DNA of 64,000 nt from Halorarius litoreus (GCF_024362405.1 NZ_CP101454.1:186001-250000); one strand, 5' to 3'. Shown: positions 51,286 to 61,009, counted from the stretch's first letter. The notes: generated by a model not told the origin, from the sequence alone. Made by a program: numbers and translations.

Positions 51286-53022
51286 TTACACGCCCAAAAA
51301 CTCGGCCACGCCGTCGGCGTCCCGGGTGTTCAGCACGTCCACGGCTTCGGCCCACCCCCGGCGCGCCGTATGCACGCCGTAGCGGACGAACCCGTAGCTG
51401 CTCGGCGTGTGTGCGTCAGTGTCGATGGCGATGGTCGCGCCGGCCTCGATGGCGGCCTTGACGAACTGTCCGCGGAGGTCGAGCCGGTGGGGGTTCGCGT
51501 TGATTTCGAGGGCCGTGTCGTTCGCCGCGGCGGCCTCCGCCACGGCGTCGATGTCGATGTCCAGCCCCTCGCGCTGATTGAGCAGGCGCCCCGTCGGATG
51601 TCCCAAGATGTTCACGTCGGGGTGTTCACAGGCCGCGACCAGTCGCTCGGTGCCGTCGCCGTCGAGGCTGGCGTGCGGGGAGGCGACCACACAGTCCAGT
51701 TCCGCGAGAACGTCGTCCGCGACTGAGATCGAGCCGTCGGGGGCGATGTTGGCTTCGACGCCCGTGAACACCCGAATCGGGGCGTCCTCGGCCACGGCCC
51801 TGACTTCCTCGGCTTGCTCGATCAATCCCTCGTCCTCGACGCCGACGCCGCCGACCATGCCGGGACCGGTGGCGTGGTCGCTGATGGCGATGTAGTCGTG
51901 GCCGAACTCGGCGGCGCCCGTGACCATCTCTGCGATGGTGTCGTGGCCGTCCGACCAGTCGGTGTGGAGGTGGAGGTCGCCGCGGACATCACCTTCCTCG
52001 ATGAGATCTGGAAGCTCGCCGGCGGCCGCGGCGTCGAGTTCCCCCCGGTCCTCGCGCATCTCGGGCGGAATCAGTGGGAGGTCGAGCGCGGCGTACATCG
52101 ACTCCTCGGTCTCGCCCCCGACGCGCTCGCCGACCCGCTGTCCCGAGTCGGGGTCGTCGACGCCCGAGACGTCGAACACGCCGTACTCGTTGACCTTCAT
52201 CTCGCGCTCGATGGCCAGGTTTCGCAGGCGGATGTTGTGGTCGCGGCTCCCCGTGAAGTACTGGAGCGCCGCGCCCCACTCCTCGGGGACCACCACTCGA
52301 AGGTCAACGCGGATACCGTTCGACCGCAGGGACGCTTTGGAGGTGCCGGCCTCGATGGTGTCGGCGTCGAAGTCGACGAAGTGGTCGACCACAGTTTCGC
52401 CCTCGGTGCTCGCCACCAGTACGTCCACGTCGCCGATGGTCGCGCGCCACCGTCGGAGCGAGCCGGCGGTGTCGACCTGCTCGACCGCCTCGTGCGCGGC
52501 GAGGTGGTCCATCACCCGCTCGGCGAGGGGGATGGCGTCGCCCAGTAGCTGGCGCTCGTGGCTCTGCCGGGCGAACGGGATGTTCTCGAGGATGTTCTGT
52601 TCGGTCTTCGCACCGAACCCCTTCACCTCCTGAATCTCGCCGGCTTCGGCGGCGGCTTCGAGGTCGTCCAGATCCTGGATGCCGAGCGCCTCGTAGAGGT
52701 CTCCCACCGTTTTCGGGCCGACCCCCTCGACCTTCGTGAGTGCGACGATGTCGACCGGGAGTTCCTCGCGGAGTTCCTCCAGTTCCGGGATAGCTCCGGT
52801 CTCGAAGTACTCGACGACCTTCGACGAGATTGCGTCGCCCACTCGGTCGATGTCCTCGACAGCGTCCTGGCCGCGCTCGGCCAGCGTCTCGATGGCAACG
52901 GTGTGGTTCCGGATGTTGTCCGCGGCTTGTCTGTAGGCGCGGGGCTTGTACTCGACGCCCGTCGCTTCGAGGCGGTCGGCCATCTCCTCCAAGAGGGCGG
53001 CGACCTCGGCGTTCCGGCTCAT
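51286..53022 (-). CDS. polX: DNA polymerase X with PHP domain
   Basis: A 578-aa family X polymerase for gap filling and repair. Residues 1-130 hold helix-hairpin-helix segments (YRQAADNIRNH and LTKVEGVGPKTVGDLYEAL). The nucleotidyltransferase core follows with the catalytic DVD in GSLRRWRATIGDVDVLVAS. The C-terminal ~240 residues are a PHP exonuclease-type domain (DLHLHTDWSDGHD, then AISDHATGPGM, then TGVEANI, IDTDAHTPS). The ATG overlaps the DUF5788 stop in ATGA, which fixes it; a longer frame upstream is in DUF5788. Confidence 0.94.
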   Translation of the reverse strand: MSRNAEVAALLEEMADRLEATGVEYKPRAYRQAADNIRNHTVAIETLAERGQDAVEDIDRVGDAISSKVVEYFETGAIPELEELREELPVDIVALTKVEGVGPKTVGDLYEALGIQDLDDLEAAAEAGEIQEVKGFGAKTEQNILENIPFARQSHERQLLGDAIPLAERVMDHLAAHEAVEQVDTAGSLRRWRATIGDVDVLVASTEGETVVDHFVDFDADTIEAGTSKASLRSNGIRVDLRVVVPEEWGAALQYFTGSRDHNIRLRNLAIEREMKVNEYGVFDVSGVDDPDSGQRVGERVGGETEESMYAALDLPLIPPEMREDRGELDAAAAGELPDLIEEGDVRGDLHLHTDWSDGHDTIAEMVTGAAEFGHDYIAISDHATGPGMVGGVGVEDEGLIEQAEEVRAVAEDAPIRVFTGVEANIAPDGSISVADDVLAELDCVVASPHASLDGDGTERLVAACEHPDVNILGHPTGRLLNQREGLDIDIDAVAEAAAANDTALEINANPHRLDLRGQFVKAAIEAGATIAIDTDAHTPSSYGFVRYGVHTARRGWAEAVDVLNTRDADGVAEFLGV

Positions 53023-53465
53023 CGGCCCCCGATTCGCGGCCCGTCGTCGCGGCCGAGCGCCTTCTTGAGGAACGACACCCACCGCTTCTGGTCCATCGCC
53101 TCCTGTCGCCGCTGTTCGGTTTCGAGGTCCGTCCGCGAATCGAGCCCCTCCAGCGCGTTGAGCGCGCGGTCGATGCCGATGATGGCCCGAGCGAGTTCCT
53201 CACCCTCCTCGAACTCGATATCGAGGTCCTCATCCTCGATGCGCTGTTTTCGCGCGAGTCGCTCACGGCGGAGGTTCTTCTTCGCGATCTCGACCCGGTC
53301 GCGTTCGCCCGGGGGGACGGTGTCTCGCCGTTTTATCTCGAAGACGAACTCCTGGAGGTCGATCTCTTCGCCCTGTATCGCGATGCGGTCGGGGATGGAC
53401 GCGCCCACGGTCGCGCTCTCTTTCGAGATACGCTCGAGCAGAATCTCCCGCTCGTACGGCTTCAT
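53019..53465 (-). CDS. DUF5788 protein
   Basis: A 148-aa charged helical protein: MKPYEREILLERISKESATV at the start, then IAIQGEEIDLQEFVFEIKRR, then KKNLRRERLARKQRIEDED. It fits DUF5788, a haloarchaeal family of unknown function. It overlaps polX by four bases, so a link to DNA repair is plausible. The ATG giving MKPYER is chosen; the long upstream frame is divergent from dtdA's promoter. Confidence 0.75.
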   Translation of the reverse strand: MKPYEREILLERISKESATVGASIPDRIAIQGEEIDLQEFVFEIKRRDTVPPGERDRVEIAKKNLRRERLARKQRIEDEDLDIEFEEGEELARAIIGIDRALNALEGLDSRTDLETEQRRQEAMDQKRWVSFLKKALGRDDGPRIGGR

Positions 53466-53641
53466 TGCGCGAACCGAGGGGCCGTAGGACCAAAATACGC
53501 CCGCTCGGTGGGGGGGCCAGCGGTCAGGAGGACCAGAGATAAACCGAATACGGCGATAGCAAATCGGAGTCGTGGCGAAAACGCAGGCCACAGCAGACCG
53601 AGGTCGGAGGGGATTTCCCGTCCCACGCCCGACCACCGCCA

Positions 53642-54964
53642 ATGCTCGCCGTCGTCGTCTCGCGAGCCGATCGCGCCTCCGAACACATCGGGGAGCGGTT
53701 GCTCGCGCTCGAAGACTGGACCGAACACGAGGACGCTAGCCGCTCGGACGCCGACGGTGGCGGCACGTACTACACGAGCGACGGCATCGAACTCCGGACG
53801 TTCGACGAGCTACACCTGCATCTCGACGACGTGGCCGGGGCGTTCGACGGCCCCTCGCTCCTCTTCTTCGCGTCGCGGCACGCCGGCGACACCGGCCCCC
53901 TTCTCACCGCGCACGCCACCGGCAACTTCGGCCCGGACGAGTTCGGCGGCAGTGACGGCGAACTCGCGCGCGCCGCCCCGAACGCACTGTCCGACCTCGT
54001 CGGCGCCTTCGAGACCCACGCACCCGACAGCTACGTGGTCGGACTGGAGTGTACCCACCACGGCCCCTCGCGTGTCGGGTGCCCGTCGCTGTTCGTGGAA
54101 CTCGGCTCCGACGACGAGCAGTGGGACGACCCCGCCGGTGCCGAGGCCGTCGCGCGGGCCATCCTCGACGTCCGTGAGACGAACCCGGACCGCGAGCGTC
54201 AGTTCGTCGGGTTCGGCGGCGGCCACTACGTCCCCCGGTTCGAGCGCGTAGTTCGAGAGACCGACTGGGCAGTTGGCCACATCGCCGCCGACTGGTGTCT
54301 CGACGACATGGCCCACCCCCGCGAGGCGACCGACACCATCGAACAGGCGTTCGAGCAGTCGAACGCCGACCACGCACTCGTCGACGGCGAGTACCCCGTC
54401 CTCCGCGAGGGCATCGAGGACCTCGGGTATCGAGTGGTGAGCGAGACGTGGTTGCGCGCGACATCCGGCGTCCCCCTATCGACCGTCGAGGCGATGGAAG
54501 CCCAGCTCGGTGCCGTCGAAGACGGGCTCCGGTTCGGGACGCCAGCAGGGAGGTACGAGGGCCTGGTCGAGATCGTCGATCTGCCAGCCGAACTCACCGA
54601 GGAAGCGGCGAACATCGACCCCGAGGCCGCGCTTGGTGCCGTCGACTCGCTCGCGGTGGCGTTCGGGACCGAGGAGAGCGGCACCCGACCCGTGGGACAA
54701 GCGGCGCTCGCCGAAACGACACGCGGCGACCTCGTCCGCGCGCTGGCGAGCGTCCTCGACGCGAAATACGACGAAGTGGTGGTCGAGGACGACCGCGTCG
54801 TCGCTCGGGAGTCGGCGTTCGACCCTGCGAAGGCCCGGACGCTCGGCGTCGAGGAGGGGCCGGCGTTCGGGAAACTGGCCGCTGGCGAGTCTGTCGCGGT
54901 CGGTGGTCGCGAGATTCCCCCCGAGCGCGTGCGGACCGCGCGCGAGGTCGAGTTCCCGCGGTGA
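53642..54964 (+). CDS. dtdA: D-aminoacyl-tRNA deacylase (archaeal DTD2)
   Basis: A 440-aa enzyme that removes D-amino acids from tRNA. The family marks are LLTAHATGNFGPDEFGG, VGLECTHHGPSRVGCPSLF, and VGFGGGHYVPRFE with zinc-ligand-like His residues. The ~270-residue core is followed by an extra C-terminal ~170 residues, as often seen in halophiles. The ATG at the start of MLAVVVSRADRAS is unambiguous. Divergent from DUF5788. Confidence 0.92.
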   Translation: MLAVVVSRADRASEHIGERLLALEDWTEHEDASRSDADGGGTYYTSDGIELRTFDELHLHLDDVAGAFDGPSLLFFASRHAGDTGPLLTAHATGNFGPDEFGGSDGELARAAPNALSDLVGAFETHAPDSYVVGLECTHHGPSRVGCPSLFVELGSDDEQWDDPAGAEAVARAILDVRETNPDRERQFVGFGGGHYVPRFERVVRETDWAVGHIAADWCLDDMAHPREATDTIEQAFEQSNADHALVDGEYPVLREGIEDLGYRVVSETWLRATSGVPLSTVEAMEAQLGAVEDGLRFGTPAGRYEGLVEIVDLPAELTEEAANIDPEAALGAVDSLAVAFGTEESGTRPVGQAALAETTRGDLVRALASVLDAKYDEVVVEDDRVVARESAFDPAKARTLGVEEGPAFGKLAAGESVAVGGREIPPERVRTAREVEFPR

Positions 54965-55063
54965 GACCGATATTTCGTATCGTCACAGACAGTTTATCGC
55001 CGATTTCGGCCCGAAATCGACCATCTGTGGCGCGAATCGTGTGACGAGCGTCAGACATCGGGG

Positions 55064-55075
55064 AAAGATACATAG
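55064..55075 (+). promoter_or_regulatory. TATA-like box of ftsZ1
   Basis: AAAGATACATAG about 27-38 bases upstream of the preferred ftsZ1 ATG. A second AT-rich site (CAGTTTATCG) lies 100 bases upstream. The box supports the start at 55102 over the one at 55081. Confidence 0.4.
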
Positions 55076-55101
55076 TGCGGATGCGCAATAGCGGCTTCCA
55101 A

Positions 55102-56301
55102 ATGGACTCCATTATCGAGGACGCCATTGACGAGGCCGAAGCGGACCGGGAGGAGGTTCCGCAGGGGAACGGAACCGGGGAAGCGACGCCCAGCACGTCG
55201 GGCACGATGACCGACGAAGAGCTGGCAAACGTCGTCAAAGACCTGGAGACCAAGATCACCGTCGTCGGTTGCGGCGGTGCCGGCGGCAACACCGTCACTC
55301 GGATGGCCCGGGAAGGCATCCACGGGGCGGACCTCGTGGCCGCGAACACCGACGCACAGCACCTCGCCACCGAGGTCGAAGCCGACACGAAGATCCTCAT
55401 CGGTCGCCAGCGAACCGGCGGCCGAGGGGCCGGCTCCGTCCCGAAGATCGGCGAGGAAGCAGCCCAGGAGAACATCGAGGACATCGAGGCGTCCATCGAC
55501 GACTCCGACATGGTGTTCGTCACCGCCGGACTCGGCGGCGGCACCGGCACCGGCTCCGCACCCGTCGTGGCACAGGCCGCCCAGGAGAAGGGCGCGCTCA
55601 CCATCGCCATCGTGACGATTCCGTTCACCGCCGAGGGTGAGCGCCGACGGGCGAACGCCGACGCCGGCCTGGAGCGACTCCGGGCCGTCGCCGACACGGT
55701 CATCGTCATCCCGAACGATCGACTGCTCGACTACGCCCCGAACCTGCCGCTGCAGGACGCGTTCAAGATCTGCGACCGCGTCCTGATGCGCTCGGTGAAG
55801 GGGATGACCGAACTCATCACGAAGCCCGGGCTCGTGAACGTCGACTTCGCCGACGTGAAGACCATCATGGAGAACGGTGGTGTGGCGATGATCGGCCTCG
55901 GCGAGTCGGACTCCGAGAACAAGGCACAGGACTCGATCCGCTCTGCCCTGCGGTCGCCGCTGCTCGACGTGGAGTTCGATGGCGCGAACTCCGCGCTCGT
56001 CAACGTCGTCGGCGGTCCCGACATGTCCATCGAGGAGGCCGAGGGCGTCGTCGAAGAGATCTACGACCGCATCGACCCCGACGCCCGCATCATCTGGGGC
56101 GCGTCGGTCAACCAGGAGTTCGACGGAAAGATGGAGACGATGATCGTCGTCACGGGCGTCGAGTCACCGCAGATCTACGGTAAGAGCGAGGCCGAGCGCG
56201 AGCGCGCCGCCCAGCGCGGTGGCGGCGGCAACCGCGTCGGCGGCGGCGCGGCCAGTCCGACGCAGGCGGCACGCGGCGACGACATCGACTTCGTCGAGTA
56301 G
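55102..56301 (+). CDS. ftsZ1: Cell division protein FtsZ1
   Basis: A 399-aa tubulin-like GTPase that forms the mid-cell ring. It has the GTP-binding signature [14 protein letters not shown] near residue 145, [15 protein letters not shown] near residue 55, and the FtsZ synergy loop region [16 protein letters not shown] 40-residue acidic N-terminal extension before the GTPase domain and the short Gly-rich C-terminal tail are typical of haloarchaeal FtsZ1. The start [13 protein letters not shown] is used; seven or nine earlier codons are open. Upstream of secE-nusG, as in other haloarchaea to my knowledge. Confidence 0.93.
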   Translation: MDSIIEDAIDEAEADREEVPQGNGTGEATPSTSGTMTDEELANVVKDLETKITVVGCGGAGGNTVTRMAREGIHGADLVAANTDAQHLATEVEADTKILIGRQRTGGRGAGSVPKIGEEAAQENIEDIEASIDDSDMVFVTAGLGGGTGTGSAPVVAQAAQEKGALTIAIVTIPFTAEGERRRANADAGLERLRAVADTVIVIPNDRLLDYAPNLPLQDAFKICDRVLMRSVKGMTELITKPGLVNVDFADVKTIMENGGVAMIGLGESDSENKAQDSIRSALRSPLLDVEFDGANSALVNVVGGPDMSIEEAEGVVEEIYDRIDPDARIIWGASVNQEFDGKMETMIVVTGVESPQIYGKSEAERERAAQRGGGGNRVGGGAASPTQAARGDDIDFVE

Positions 56302-56518
56302 TCGACACGTTCACCCACGTTTCTCCCGGTAGCTAGCTTCGAACCCGCCGCAGTCGCAAGGTTCGACGCGACGCACCGCCGACACGCCGTAGTCGGTCGT
56401 TGTGGGCTAGTACTAGCCGTCTACCGGTCAGTTAGTCACTCGGGATACGTACCAGTAGCCGACCCATTCCTATGGCTTACAGCCACCTTTCCGACTACCG
56501 GACATGCCGGGAGTATCC

Positions 56519-56569
56519 ATGACCGAAGTAACAGCACAGGAGACCGCCACCACGGGGTGTGACCCGTGA
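56519..56569 (+). CDS. 16-codon mini-ORF overlapping the surface-protein start
   Basis: A frame MTEVTAQETATTGCDP whose TGA overlaps the GTG start of the next gene in GTGA. This is the usual layout of translational coupling in haloarchaea. No TATA box is clear upstream. Could be a leader that sets translation of the surface protein, or chance. Confidence 0.35.
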   Translation: MTEVTAQETATTGCDP

Positions 56570-58863
56570 GTACACTCACTCGGGTGGCCGCCGCGACGGT
56601 GGCCGCACTCGTCGTTCTCGCTGGCGTGACGCCGTTCGCGCTGGTCGCACCGTTCGGGCTGGTCGGGACCGCGTCGGCCGCGACCATCACCGTCAACGAC
56701 AACGGTGGCGCCGACTACACGAGCATCCAAGACGCCGTCGACGCGGCGGCCCCGGGAGACACCATCCGTGTCGCCCCGGGTGAGTACGATGAGTCGGTGA
56801 CAATCAACAAGCAGCTGACGCTCATCGGTGACCCCGGCGACGGGTCCGCCGGTGCCGGGTCCAGCGCCCCCGTCATGGACGGTGGGCCGTCCGCGTACGC
56901 GTTCAAGCTCACCTCCGACGCCGATGGCACCACCATCACGGGGTTCCTCATCAACAACAACAACAACGACGCCGTCCTCGTCGACCTCAACGACGACGGC
57001 GATACCCTCGACGGGTTCACGTTCTCGCACAACTCCGTGGTCGGCCCGACGGTCGACTTCGACTACGGGAGCGGTACCCTCTCGATGAGCAACGTCAACG
57101 TGGTGAAAAACGACTTCACCGCGAGCAAGATCGACGTGAACGGCGACTCCCCCTCGAGCCTGACCATCGACGGGCTCACCATCGCGGAGAACACGTTCAC
57201 CGAGAGCAAGGGTGACCTGATGGACTTCGACCTCGAATCCGGCACGGCCAGCGCAACCATCACGATTCGGGGCAACACCATCATGGACGCGTCCGCTGAC
57301 GCCATCGAGTTCGAGCTCGACCCCGACGACAGCCACACGATCACCATCACGAAGAACGAGATCTACCGCTCCGGCGAGGACGCCATCGAGTTCCTCGACA
57401 ACGGTGATGCCTCGATGACAACCCGCATCGAGTACAACGACATCCGCGACAGCGGCGGTGCGGCAGTCGACGTCGACTCCGACGGTGACGCCTCGCGCAT
57501 CACCGTCCGGCGCAACAACATCGTCGGCAACGGCGCCGGTGTCCAGAGCGCCGAGACCGACGCCGCGCAGGTCATCGACGCCCGCGGTAACTACTGGGGC
57601 ACCAGCAGCGGCCCGTCCAGTGCGTCGGGCACGCTGTACGACCCCGTCGCCACCTCGACGGCCGCTGACGGCTCCGGTGACTCCGTCTCCGGCCCGCTCG
57701 ACAGCAGCGACCTCGCGAACGTCCGGTTCGTCAACTACGCGACCAGCCCGCTCAACACCGGAAGTGGCTCGGCTGTCACCACCAGCGTCGGTGGGGCGAA
57801 CTTCGACATCGGTGACGCGAGCTTCTCGACGTCGAACCCCGTCGTCGGGCAGGCCGTCACCATCTCCGTCCCCGTGACGAACACGGGCGACAACGACGGC
57901 AAGTTCAGCGGGATGTTCCGCTCGGACATGACCGGCCACGACATCGTCGAGTTCCGCGTCGGCTCGGGCGACACCCGAACCGCCACGACGACCGTCGTCT
58001 ACGACCGCGCCGGTACGTACAACGTCCGGCTCGACAACGAGTTCGTCGGCGCGCTCACGGTCACCGACCGCGAGCCCATGTCGGTGAACGTCGCCGTCGA
58101 CGAGGCGAACAGCCAGGTCGTCGCCACGGTCGACAACCCGCGCCAGACCGCGATCGACATCGCGGTTCCCGCAGTCAACGCGACGCGTGACTCCGGTATC
58201 ACCCTCACGAACGTGCAGGTGACGCCCGCAGGCATCGACGACTTCGACCTCGCCATCTCGCAGGCGTCGCTGGACGACGGCAACGCCAGCAACATGACGA
58301 TGCTGCCCGACGGCACGACCGCCGTCTCGTCGTTCGTGTTCGACTCGTCGCTCGACAACGAGGACATCGAGTCCGTCGAGTTGACGTTCGACGTGAACAC
58401 GACGCGATACGCGAAACTGGCCGACGCGACGACCGGTGACGAGATCACGATGCACCGCTACGACGACGAGACCGGCAACTACACCGCCTACACGGGCGAG
58501 GTGCTGTCGGTTGCCGACGGATCGCTCACCGCGTCGGTGGCGCTCGGCGGCTTCTCGACGTACGTCTACGGTGTCGACCGCTCGGCGTTCGCGGTGACCA
58601 CCCGCACCATGGGCAACCCCGTCACCACCGGTGACTCCGTGACCATGGTGTTCGAGGTGACCAACGTCGGTGACGGCCCCGGTCTCTACGCCCCGACCGT
58701 CGGGATGGCGGACCAGGAGGTCGAAACCGAGGGCCTCGTGCTCGCACCGGGTGAGTCCGACACCCTCACCGTCGAACTCGAGACCTCGACCGTCGGTGCG
58801 TGGTTCATCACCGCCGACGGCAAGCTGGTCGGTATCGCCTTCGTCGAACCCGCTGCGGAGTAA
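56566..58863 (+). CDS. Secreted beta-helix surface protein with CARDB-like domains
   Basis: A 765-aa exported protein. A Sec signal peptide runs to about residue 38 (VAALVVLAGVTPFALVAPFG, cleavage near ASA/ATI). Residues ~45-340 form a right-handed beta-helix, seen as SIQDAVDAAAPGDTIRVAPG at the start and repeated NxIxxN turns (NTIMDASADAIEFE, KNEIYRSGEDAIEF, NDIRDSGGAAVDV, NNIVGNGAGVQS). After a NYWGTSSGP turn come CARDB-like/Ig folds (VPVTNTGDNDGKF, then VTNVGDGPGLYAPTVGM). There is no C-terminal membrane anchor or PGF-CTERM motif, so it is secreted or loosely attached. GTG start. Confidence 0.85.
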   Translation: MSTLTRVAAATVAALVVLAGVTPFALVAPFGLVGTASAATITVNDNGGADYTSIQDAVDAAAPGDTIRVAPGEYDESVTINKQLTLIGDPGDGSAGAGSSAPVMDGGPSAYAFKLTSDADGTTITGFLINNNNNDAVLVDLNDDGDTLDGFTFSHNSVVGPTVDFDYGSGTLSMSNVNVVKNDFTASKIDVNGDSPSSLTIDGLTIAENTFTESKGDLMDFDLESGTASATITIRGNTIMDASADAIEFELDPDDSHTITITKNEIYRSGEDAIEFLDNGDASMTTRIEYNDIRDSGGAAVDVDSDGDASRITVRRNNIVGNGAGVQSAETDAAQVIDARGNYWGTSSGPSSASGTLYDPVATSTAADGSGDSVSGPLDSSDLANVRFVNYATSPLNTGSGSAVTTSVGGANFDIGDASFSTSNPVVGQAVTISVPVTNTGDNDGKFSGMFRSDMTGHDIVEFRVGSGDTRTATTTVVYDRAGTYNVRLDNEFVGALTVTDREPMSVNVAVDEANSQVVATVDNPRQTAIDIAVPAVNATRDSGITLTNVQVTPAGIDDFDLAISQASLDDGNASNMTMLPDGTTAVSSFVFDSSLDNEDIESVELTFDVNTTRYAKLADATTGDEITMHRYDDETGNYTAYTGEVLSVADGSLTASVALGGFSTYVYGVDRSAFAVTTRTMGNPVTTGDSVTMVFEVTNVGDGPGLYAPTVGMADQEVETEGLVLAPGESDTLTVELETSTVGAWFITADGKLVGIAFVEPAAE

Positions 58864-58864
58864 C

Positions 58865-58888
58865 GAAACCCCGCAGCCGGTTTCTTTT
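58865..58888 (+). terminator. Terminator-like hairpin and T-tract
   Basis: GAAACC and GGTTTC form a 6-bp stem with an 8-base loop, directly after the surface-protein stop, followed by TTTT. Confidence 0.5.
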
Positions 58889-58917
58889 CGCGCCCCGCCG
58901 TTCCCGCGTACCAACAG

Positions 58918-58923
58918 GTATAG
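58918..58923 (+). promoter_or_regulatory. TATA box of secE-nusG
   Basis: GTATAG about 26-31 bases before the secE ATG, in a GC-rich spacer. Leaderless distance. Confidence 0.45.
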
Positions 58924-58948
58924 AACCCCCGAAGCGTTTGGAGACGGT

Positions 58949-59122
58949 ATGGACGTACCCTACGACCTCACCAGCTACGTGCGGGTGCTGAAGCTGGCGA
59001 GCACCCCGTCCTGGGAGGAGTTCTCCCGGGTCGCGCTCATCGCCGGCGCCGGTGTCGCGCTCGTCGGCCTCCTCGGGTTCATCATCTTCATCGTCATGAC
59101 GTTCCTCCCCGGAGGTGTCTGA
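58949..59122 (+). CDS. secE: Protein translocase SecE subunit (Sec61-gamma type)
   Basis: A 57-aa single-spanning component of the SecYE protein channel. It starts [20 protein letters not shown] and has [20 protein letters not shown] across an amphipathic helix and a membrane helix ([18 protein letters not shown]). Length and pattern match archaeal SecE. The stop overlaps the nusG start, so the two are translationally coupled. Confidence 0.9.
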   Translation: MDVPYDLTSYVRVLKLASTPSWEEFSRVALIAGAGVALVGLLGFIIFIVMTFLPGGV

Positions 59123-59561
59123 GGTGGGTATCTTCGCCGTCAAGACGACCGCCTCCCAGGAGCGGACGGTCGCAGACATGATCATGAACCGCGAGGAGCC
59201 GTCGGTCCACGCGGCGCTCGCGCCCGACTCGCTGACCTCCTACGTGATGGTCGAAGCCGACGACGAGTCGGTGTTCGAGCGCATCCTCGACGAGATCCCC
59301 CACGCCCGCGGCGTCGTCCCCGGCGAGTCCGACATCGCCGAGGTCGAGCACTTCCTCTCGCCGAAACCGGACGTCGAGGGCATCGCGGAGGGCGACATCG
59401 TCGAACTCATCGCCGGCCCGTTCAAGGGCGAGAAGGCGCAGGTCCAGCGCATCGACGAGGGCAAGGACCAGGTGACCGTCGAACTGTACGAGGCGACCGT
59501 CCCGATTCCGGTGACGGTGCGTGGCGACCAGATTCGCGTGCTCGACTCCGAAGAGCGGTAA
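59115..59561 (+). CDS. nusG: Transcription elongation factor Spt5/NusG
   Basis: A 148-aa archaeal NusG/Spt5: N-terminal NGN domain ([47 protein letters not shown]) and KOW domain ([20 protein letters not shown]). It binds the RNA polymerase clamp and supports processive elongation. The GTG start, after GGAGG, lies inside secE and overlaps its stop by four bases plus. The preceding secE gene is usual in archaea. Confidence 0.94.
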   Translation: MSEVGIFAVKTTASQERTVADMIMNREEPSVHAALAPDSLTSYVMVEADDESVFERILDEIPHARGVVPGESDIAEVEHFLSPKPDVEGIAEGDIVELIAGPFKGEKAQVQRIDEGKDQVTVELYEATVPIPVTVRGDQIRVLDSEER

Positions 59562-59614
59562 GTCGGCCGCGTTTCACGTTTCTCACGACAGCACCACCGC
59601 CCCGAGCGTCGCGG

Positions 59615-60526
59615 CTACCAGCCGAGTCGGTCGAATATCCCCCGCTCGTCGGCCTCCTCGCGCCACTCGTCGGCGAGTGCGTCGGCGTCAATATCCATGG
59701 GGAGGCGCTCGGGCTTCGCTTTCCGGACCACGTCGTCGGGGAGGCAGTCCCAGTCGAGGCGGTCCACACCAGGAATGGCGTCGGTGTCGAACCCCGCGGG
59801 TTCGGCCGGACGACCACCACGGTTCTCCGGCGGTGGCGGGTGGTGGCTGTAGACGCCGTCCGGGTTCGGATACGTCCAGACGTGCATCATACACGGCGTG
59901 CGGCAGGGGAACGGCACCGTCGTGGCGCCGTCGCCGGCTCGCTGGACGGCACGCGCCTTCTCGTACACCCACCACGCGAACCGGCCCGGAACCCCGACGT
60001 GGTGGTGCCATGGCGAGCAGGCCTCGTCGCCATCGCCGTAGACCGGGCGAACCTGGGCCACCGGCTCCCCGCGGTCGGTGGCGACGAACATGGCGCCGAT
60101 GGGCCGCCACCAGCGGTTGTCGACGAGGACGGCCTCGGGACGGTCGGGGTCGACCAGCGACCCGTTGCCGATGTAGTCGGGGTTGAGCCAGTGGGAGTAG
60201 CCGAGGGGGTCGTCACGGAGTACGTCGAAGTAGGGGAGATACCCCTGCCGGAGCAGCGAGCCGACGGTCGGAAAGCGGCGTCCGAGGGTGCGCTCGACCT
60301 GGCTACGGAGCCGGAGGGTCTCGGGATGGGCGTCCGCACAGGCGGCCATCGTCGCCGTCTCACAGAGCACGGCGTGTGGCTCGCGCGTCGCATCCGGGCA
60401 GTCAGGAAACAGTTCGTCGTCGTCGGTAGCACCGGCCGTCCCGACGGCCGAGAGGCCGACTGCACCCCCCGTCGCCCTGAGCAGGGCGCGCCGTGAGACG
60501 CTGGTACCGGACCCGAGCGCAGTCAT
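59615..60526 (-). CDS. Tat-exported His/Cys-rich protein, unrecognised
   Basis: A 303-aa protein with a Tat signal (SRRALLRATGGAVGLSAVGT near residues 11-30, cleavage near AGA). The mature part has several short His, Cys and Trp-rich pieces: EACSPWHHHVGVPGRFAWWV, PCRTPCMMHVWTYPNPDG, YSHHPPPPENRGGRP. These could bind a metal or heme. ETATMAACADAHPETLRLRS and YFDVLRDDPLGYSHWLNPDY are other conserved-looking parts. No family recognised. MTALGSGTSVSRRALL was taken as start. Confidence 0.7.
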   Translation of the reverse strand: MTALGSGTSVSRRALLRATGGAVGLSAVGTAGATDDDELFPDCPDATREPHAVLCETATMAACADAHPETLRLRSQVERTLGRRFPTVGSLLRQGYLPYFDVLRDDPLGYSHWLNPDYIGNGSLVDPDRPEAVLVDNRWWRPIGAMFVATDRGEPVAQVRPVYGDGDEACSPWHHHVGVPGRFAWWVYEKARAVQRAGDGATTVPFPCRTPCMMHVWTYPNPDGVYSHHPPPPENRGGRPAEPAGFDTDAIPGVDRLDWDCLPDDVVRKAKPERLPMDIDADALADEWREEADERGIFDRLGW

Positions 60527-60597
60527 GGCAGTCGCTACCACGACCGTGTCGTTAGTAATCCGGCGATTACGGAGGGTACGTTCGGCTTGTGACCGCC

Positions 60598-60903
60598 TCA
60601 GGCCGGTGGTTCGTCGGTGTGCCCGTTGATCCGGTCGACGACCGCGTCGATGTCGGCCGTCTCCTCGATGGCCTCCAGCACCGCCTCGCGGTGGCGGATG
60701 TCGGCCGAGTCGGCCTCGTACGCCCGGACGTACTCGGCGCGCGAGTGCTCGTCGAACGCGTGTCTGATGGCGAAGTACCCGTCCGGGAGGACCGTGCCAC
60801 AGACGGCACACTGGTGACGCTCGTGGTCGGTCGCCTGATGGACGAGCAGGTCCTCTGCTGCGTCGGTTTCAGTCCCACAGCCCCCGATAGCGCACGTCCA
60901 CAT
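60598..60903 (-). CDS. C2H2-like zinc-finger protein
   Basis: A 101-aa protein with MWTCAIGGCGTETDAAEDLL, HQATDHERHQCAVCGTVLPD and AIRHAFDEHSRAEYVR pieces. Two Cys pairs and paired histidines suggest two zinc fingers (C-x4-C-x12-H and C-x2-C-x12-H). The C-terminal half is helical and acidic. Function unknown. ATG start at MWTC; eight upstream codons are open. Confidence 0.7.
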   Translation of the reverse strand: MWTCAIGGCGTETDAAEDLLVHQATDHERHQCAVCGTVLPDGYFAIRHAFDEHSRAEYVRAYEADSADIRHREAVLEAIEETADIDAVVDRINGHTDEPPA

Positions 60904-61009
60904 GGCCGGAGCGTTGGTGGCCCGCACTATAGAGGTTCGGGGGCCTTCTCACGGGCTGAGAAGCCGGTCGAATCAGAACGGCTAAAGTCGCACCGACGGA
61001 ACCCCCGGT

